A program made the position numbers and the translations under genes. A model generated the notes under the pieces. It was not told where the DNA came from, searched no databases, and saw only the letters and a list, made by a program, of their open reading frames with translations. This document shows, piece by piece, positions 61,192-64,000 of a stretch of DNA of 64,000 nt. The first letter of the stretch is position 1, and every line of letters starts with the position of its first letter. Origin of the DNA: Nostoc punctiforme NIES-2108 (GTDB lineage Bacteria > Cyanobacteriota > Cyanobacteriia > Cyanobacteriales > Nostocaceae); assembly GCA_003326195.1 (NCBI GenBank), contig LXQE01000162.1, forward strand, positions 25,386 through 89,385, written 5' to 3'.

Positions 61192-61492
61192 GATGTGCAA
61201 GGATTAGGCGATCACTTATTTTAATGGTGGTAGCGATCGCCAATCAGACTAATTTTCTTCCCAAATGCGCGGATGGGTAGATGTACAAAATGATAAGGAG
61301 CGAAAAAGGCTGTACGCTCCATCTATACAAGACTTTGAGGGCAATGGTACTTTCAAACCATCCGCGCACCTTATGGGGACTGGGTTTCAGCAATTTACAT
61401 CTTGTGATATCACTATTCACTGTGTTATGATTCGTTCATTCGCGCAACTGAACCTTGAAAACCAAATACAGCAACGCTTTCAGAAGCCAGCG
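61192..61492 (+). promoter_or_regulatory. CRISPR leader with 11-bp inverted repeat
   Basis: The 301-bp stretch between ald and the first repeat has no gene. It contains a perfect 11-bp inverted repeat, tgcgcggatgg (61266-61276) and ccatccgcgca (61358-61368), enclosing 81 bp. A T/A-rich region and the sequence accttgaaaaccaaata just before the first repeat follow. Position upstream of the intact end of the array and the repeat polarity mark it as leader. Transcription would run along the plus strand. Confidence 0.65.
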
Positions 61493-62516
61493 ATTGCAAT
61501 TCGATAAAATCCCTATTAGGGATTGAAACAAACCCCTCCCTTTTTTTATATGAAAGTATTAAATTGCAATTCGATAAAATCCCTATTAGGGATTGAAACT
61601 GATGAATGTGGTATTTCATTAAATGCCCGTGATATTGCAATTCGATAAAATCCCTATTAGGGATTGAAACTGAAATTGACTTGCTCAAGTGCATAGTGCA
61701 ATTGCATTGCAATTCGATAAAATCCCTATTAGGGATTGAAACCAGCGACCACCACCCACACGGTCGTGACGCTCGAAATTGCAATTCGATAAAATCCCTA
61801 TTAGGGATTGAAACGAAACAGTACCACTGCCACGACTGGGAACATACAAGGCAATTGCAATTCGATAAAATCCCTATTAGGGATTGAAACAAGAACCCAA
61901 TCATTTACCTTTCCCAACCGCGCGAATTGCAATTCGATAAAATCCCTATTAGGGATTGAAACCAGCATCGTATGTAGTTAAACTACTGCAATGAAATTGC
62001 AATTCGATAAAATCCCTATTAGGGATTGAAACTAATTTTTGAGCTTCTTCCATTGCCCAATTAGGATTGCAATTCGATAAAATCCCTATTAGGGATTGAA
62101 ACTTCGATCGCATCCGGCGACCAGAAACATTCAACATTGCAATTCGATAAAATCCCTATTAGGGATTGAAACCTATCTCCAGTCTCATCAACAATTCTAT
62201 GAGAATTGCAATTCGATAAAATCCCTATTAGGGATTGAAACAGCTTTTTTATAGGTATCACGGTTGCCTTTACATTGCAATTCGATAAAATCCCTATTAG
62301 GGATTGAAACTGTAGCAGCATTACTTGGTAATGGTAGGCTTACGGCTGAATTGCAATTCGATAAAATCCCTATTAGGGATTGAAACAGAGTTTTGTGGAA
62401 AGAAATTGAAGATCCCAGAATTGCAATTCGATAAAATCCCTATTAGGGATTGAAACAAATTCTTTGTGCCACGGGTGAAGAGTTAAGCGAATTGCAATTC
62501 GATAAAATCCCTATTA
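61493..62516 (+). CRISPR. CRISPR array: 14 full 37-bp repeats, one partial, 14 spacers
   Basis: Identical 37-bp repeats begin attgcaattcgataaaatc and end with the handle attgaaac. The central aatccctatTAGGGATT forms an 8-bp palindromic stem. Repeat starts are 61493, 61563, 61634, 61706, 61778, 61854, 61926, 61996, 62066, 62136, 62205, 62274, 62350, 62420; a final copy at 62491-62516 is cut to its first 26 bp. Spacers measure 32-39 bp and all differ. The attgaaac end indicates transcription on the plus strand, with the leader at the left. Repeats show no drift except the truncated last. No cas genes lie within the window, so the effector complex must be encoded elsewhere. Confidence 0.98.
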
Positions 62517-62554
62517 ACCCAAGTTGCAGGTTATTAGTTAGATGGATCGCCTTT

Positions 62555-63109
62555 TCAACCCAACAATTCGTCTATGGCTACACTAAAACCCAGTAATACT
62601 TTTTGAGTACTAACCATATCACCAGCTTTAAACCCCAAAACCTGATTATCAGTCATTACAAAAACTAACCGGCTTTCAGGAAATACTAGCCAAACTTCCT
62701 CACAACTGGACTGCAAATACTCCTGCGCTTTGAGAAATAATTCTTCAGCTAAATCGGTGGGTGAAACTATCTCAGCAATCAACGGGAAACTCTGTGGCAA
62801 AGTGGGAACATTACCAAATTCAGTTACCAACTCAGGCGTTAGATAAGCTACATCAGGACGACGACCCTGTTTATATGTATGACAAGGTACTTCAGTGTAA
62901 ACTTTCCCACCTTGTTGATTGGAGTTAATGTAACTTCTCCAGTAAAAACCAATATTAAATTGAATTTCGCTATGTTTTAATGTCATCCCTATTTTTTCTA
63001 CTAGTTGCTCGTCTACCCACTCCATCCCCTCTGGAGGATTTGCCATGAAGTCTTCTAATGAGAGGATTTCGGGGACGGTTACAACATCATTGTGTTTAGA
63101 AACTAACAT
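62555..63109 (-). CDS. Uma2-family (DUF820) restriction-endonuclease-like protein
   Basis: A 184-residue protein of the Uma2/DUF820 family, very numerous in cyanobacteria, with a PD-(D/E)XK nuclease fold. Visible motifs are the helix near the N-terminus, GRRPDVAYLTPEL (catalytic Asp), PLIAEIVSPTD (the E-x-x segment) and LKAQEYLQSSCEEVWLVFPE. Members are often linked to mobile DNA, though their cellular role is undetermined. It lies 38 bp after the truncated CRISPR repeat, on the opposite strand, with no evident operon partner. Confidence 0.87.
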   Translation of the reverse strand: MLVSKHNDVVTVPEILSLEDFMANPPEGMEWVDEQLVEKIGMTLKHSEIQFNIGFYWRSYINSNQQGGKVYTEVPCHTYKQGRRPDVAYLTPELVTEFGNVPTLPQSFPLIAEIVSPTDLAEELFLKAQEYLQSSCEEVWLVFPESRLVFVMTDNQVLGFKAGDMVSTQKVLLGFSVAIDELLG

Positions 63110-63260
63110 TGTGAGCCTCCATTTTGGCTAGTTAAACATTCAAAATTAACGAGAGTTACATAAGGAGATTTTAACCCTAACTGAAACATTGGTATCCAAG
63201 CGATCGCGGCACTTTTAACAACCAACAATATCACTCCAAGCTAATGGGAAAATCAACTTT

Positions 63261-64000
63261 TTAAAGCATTACCAAACTACCTTCTGCTTCTTCCTCTAGT
63301 TCATAACCATTAGCTAATTTTTCAATTGCTTGGTCAATCATTGCCAAACCCTGATCTACTCTTTCAACTAAACTTAGCTGTCCTCGGAGTTCGGCAGCAC
63401 CAACGAAACCTTTAGCATACCAAGTCATGTGCTTACGGGCTTGACGTACACCGCGATCGCCTTTATATTCCCACAATGCTTGTAAATGATCTCTTGCACA
63501 TTCCAAACGCTGAATCGGTGTAGGTGTCGGTAATATCTCCCCTGTTTTCAGAAAATGATCGATTTCTCCCACCAAAAACGGATAACCCAAAGTCCCACGG
63601 GAACACATGACGCCATCAGCGCCAGTTTGTTCTAAACATTTCACTGCCGCTTCAACGGAAAAAATATCTCCATTCCCAATCACTGGGATAGAAAGCACTT
63701 CTTTTACACGGGTAATCCATTCCCAACGGGCATTACCGTTGTACCCTTGGGCGCGGGTGCGTCCGTGTACTGTGATCATTTCCGCCCCGGCATCTTCCAT
63801 CCGCTTGGCAAAGTCGAGAATAGTAATTTCGTTATCATTCCAGCCAATACGAGTTTTGACGGTAACAGGAACATCAACAGCTTTTACCACTTCTCGCACA
63901 ATTGCTTCTGCTACTTCTGGTTGCCGCAATAATGAAGAACCGCCACCATTTTTAGTGATTTTATTAACCGGACAACCCATATTAATATCAACAGTATCAG
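63261..64000 (-). CDS. dusB: tRNA-dihydrouridine synthase (N-terminus beyond window)
   Basis: FMN enzyme reducing uridines in the D-loop of tRNA. The visible part begins inside the barrel with VDINMGCPVNKITKNGGGSS, the family signature with the catalytic Cys, which normally lies about 100 residues from the start; the gene therefore runs off the right edge. Further family marks are VPVTVKTRIGWNDNE, MITVHGRTRAQGYNG, PVIGNGDIFSVEAA and DGVMCSRGTLGYP. The C-terminus has the helical tRNA-binding region (RKHMTWYAKGF). Whether it is DusA- or DusB-type cannot be settled fully; DusB-like features predominate. Confidence 0.88.
   Translation of the reverse strand, partial: DTVDINMGCPVNKITKNGGGSSLLRQPEVAEAIVREVVKAVDVPVTVKTRIGWNDNEITILDFAKRMEDAGAEMITVHGRTRAQGYNGNARWEWITRVKEVLSIPVIGNGDIFSVEAAVKCLEQTGADGVMCSRGTLGYPFLVGEIDHFLKTGEILPTPTPIQRLECARDHLQALWEYKGDRGVRQARKHMTWYAKGFVGAAELRGQLSLVERVDQGLAMIDQAIEKLANGYELEEEAEGSLVML

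Noticed and set aside
61425..62321. Several minus-strand frames with repeated SIPNRDFIELQ-type peptides
   Set aside because: They are translations of the CRISPR repeats and spacers, not genes.
61425..63109. Search for cas genes around the array
   Set aside because: The flanking genes are alanine dehydrogenase and a Uma2-family protein; no Cas1, Cas2, Cas3 or effector motifs are present in the window.

Overview
This 64 kb window is chromosomal DNA of a filamentous, probably heterocyst-forming cyanobacterium of the Nostoc/Anabaena group. The evidence is the very frequent HIP1 octamer (gcgatcgc) in genes and spacers, 7-bp short tandem repeats (ttagtca, aatgccc and gcccctct types) in many intergenic gaps, a high-light-inducible protein, hormogonium-type polysaccharide genes, a CRISPR repeat ending in attgaaac, and a likely PatD-type heterocyst-frequency protein. 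Most genes are ordinary chromosomal functions; several short accessory or decaying stretches lie between them. 

Layout. 1-7.1 kb, minus strand: phosphate ABC transporter (pstA cut by the window edge, pstC, pstS), a sulfate-binding protein (sbpA), remnants of two toxin-antitoxin genes (a HicB stub and a VapC lacking its N-terminus), an SbcD-type nuclease and PAPS reductase (cysH). 7.1-10.4 kb: a 34-codon membrane microprotein candidate with its own terminator, a MITE-like repeat, then a DHA2 drug pump and a divergent TetR regulator with a perfect palindromic operator between them. 10.6-15.8 kb: PatD-like protein, the (p)ppGpp synthetase/hydrolase, a fucosyltransferase-like protein and a methyltransferase. 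15.9-17.7 kb: a structured leader RNA candidate, a protealysin-type M4 protease and its emfourin inhibitor. 17.8-23.4 kb: an unassigned metabolic cluster (atypical alpha/beta hydrolase, double-cupin protein, hydantoinase-family amidohydrolase, Asp/Asn-hydroxylase-like enzyme, MDR oxidoreductase, SnoaL-like protein). 23.5-30.6 kb: hybrid histidine kinase and three surface-polysaccharide genes. 30.8-39.5 kb: cobU, RNase Z, a Wzc-like polysaccharide co-polymerase, a SpoIID/LytB protein, conserved cyanobacterial proteins and tRNA-Gln. 39.7-47.2 kb: WecG/TagA glycosyltransferase, tRNA-Leu, an FMN 2-hydroxy-acid oxidase, a second microprotein candidate and a CruA/CruP-type flavoprotein with a repeat-encoded linker. 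48.2-51.9 kb: a sulfur module (cysteine-desulfurase-like enzyme, sulfite-oxidase-like molybdoenzyme, TauE/SafE exporter). 52-59.7 kb: an orphan response regulator beside a dead kinase, a beta-propeller protein with a two-gene permease system, a WD40 protein and hli. 60-64 kb: alanine dehydrogenase, a CRISPR array of 14 full repeats plus one partial without cas genes, a Uma2 nuclease and the C-terminal part of a tRNA-dihydrouridine synthase. 

How the genes work together. Two parts deal with sulfur: uptake and reduction (sbpA, cysH) and an apparent sulfite-producing, -oxidising and -exporting module (48-52 kb). Surface polysaccharide genes recur (fucosyltransferase-like, WcaF-like, two family-2 glycosyltransferases, Wzc-like, WecG-like). 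The best candidates for new biology are the riboswitch-like leader before the protease/inhibitor pair, the desulfurase/sulfite-oxidase/TauE module, the 17.8-23.4 kb enzyme cluster and the two microproteins with strong terminators. No cas genes, transposases, rRNA operon or prophage genes are visible.
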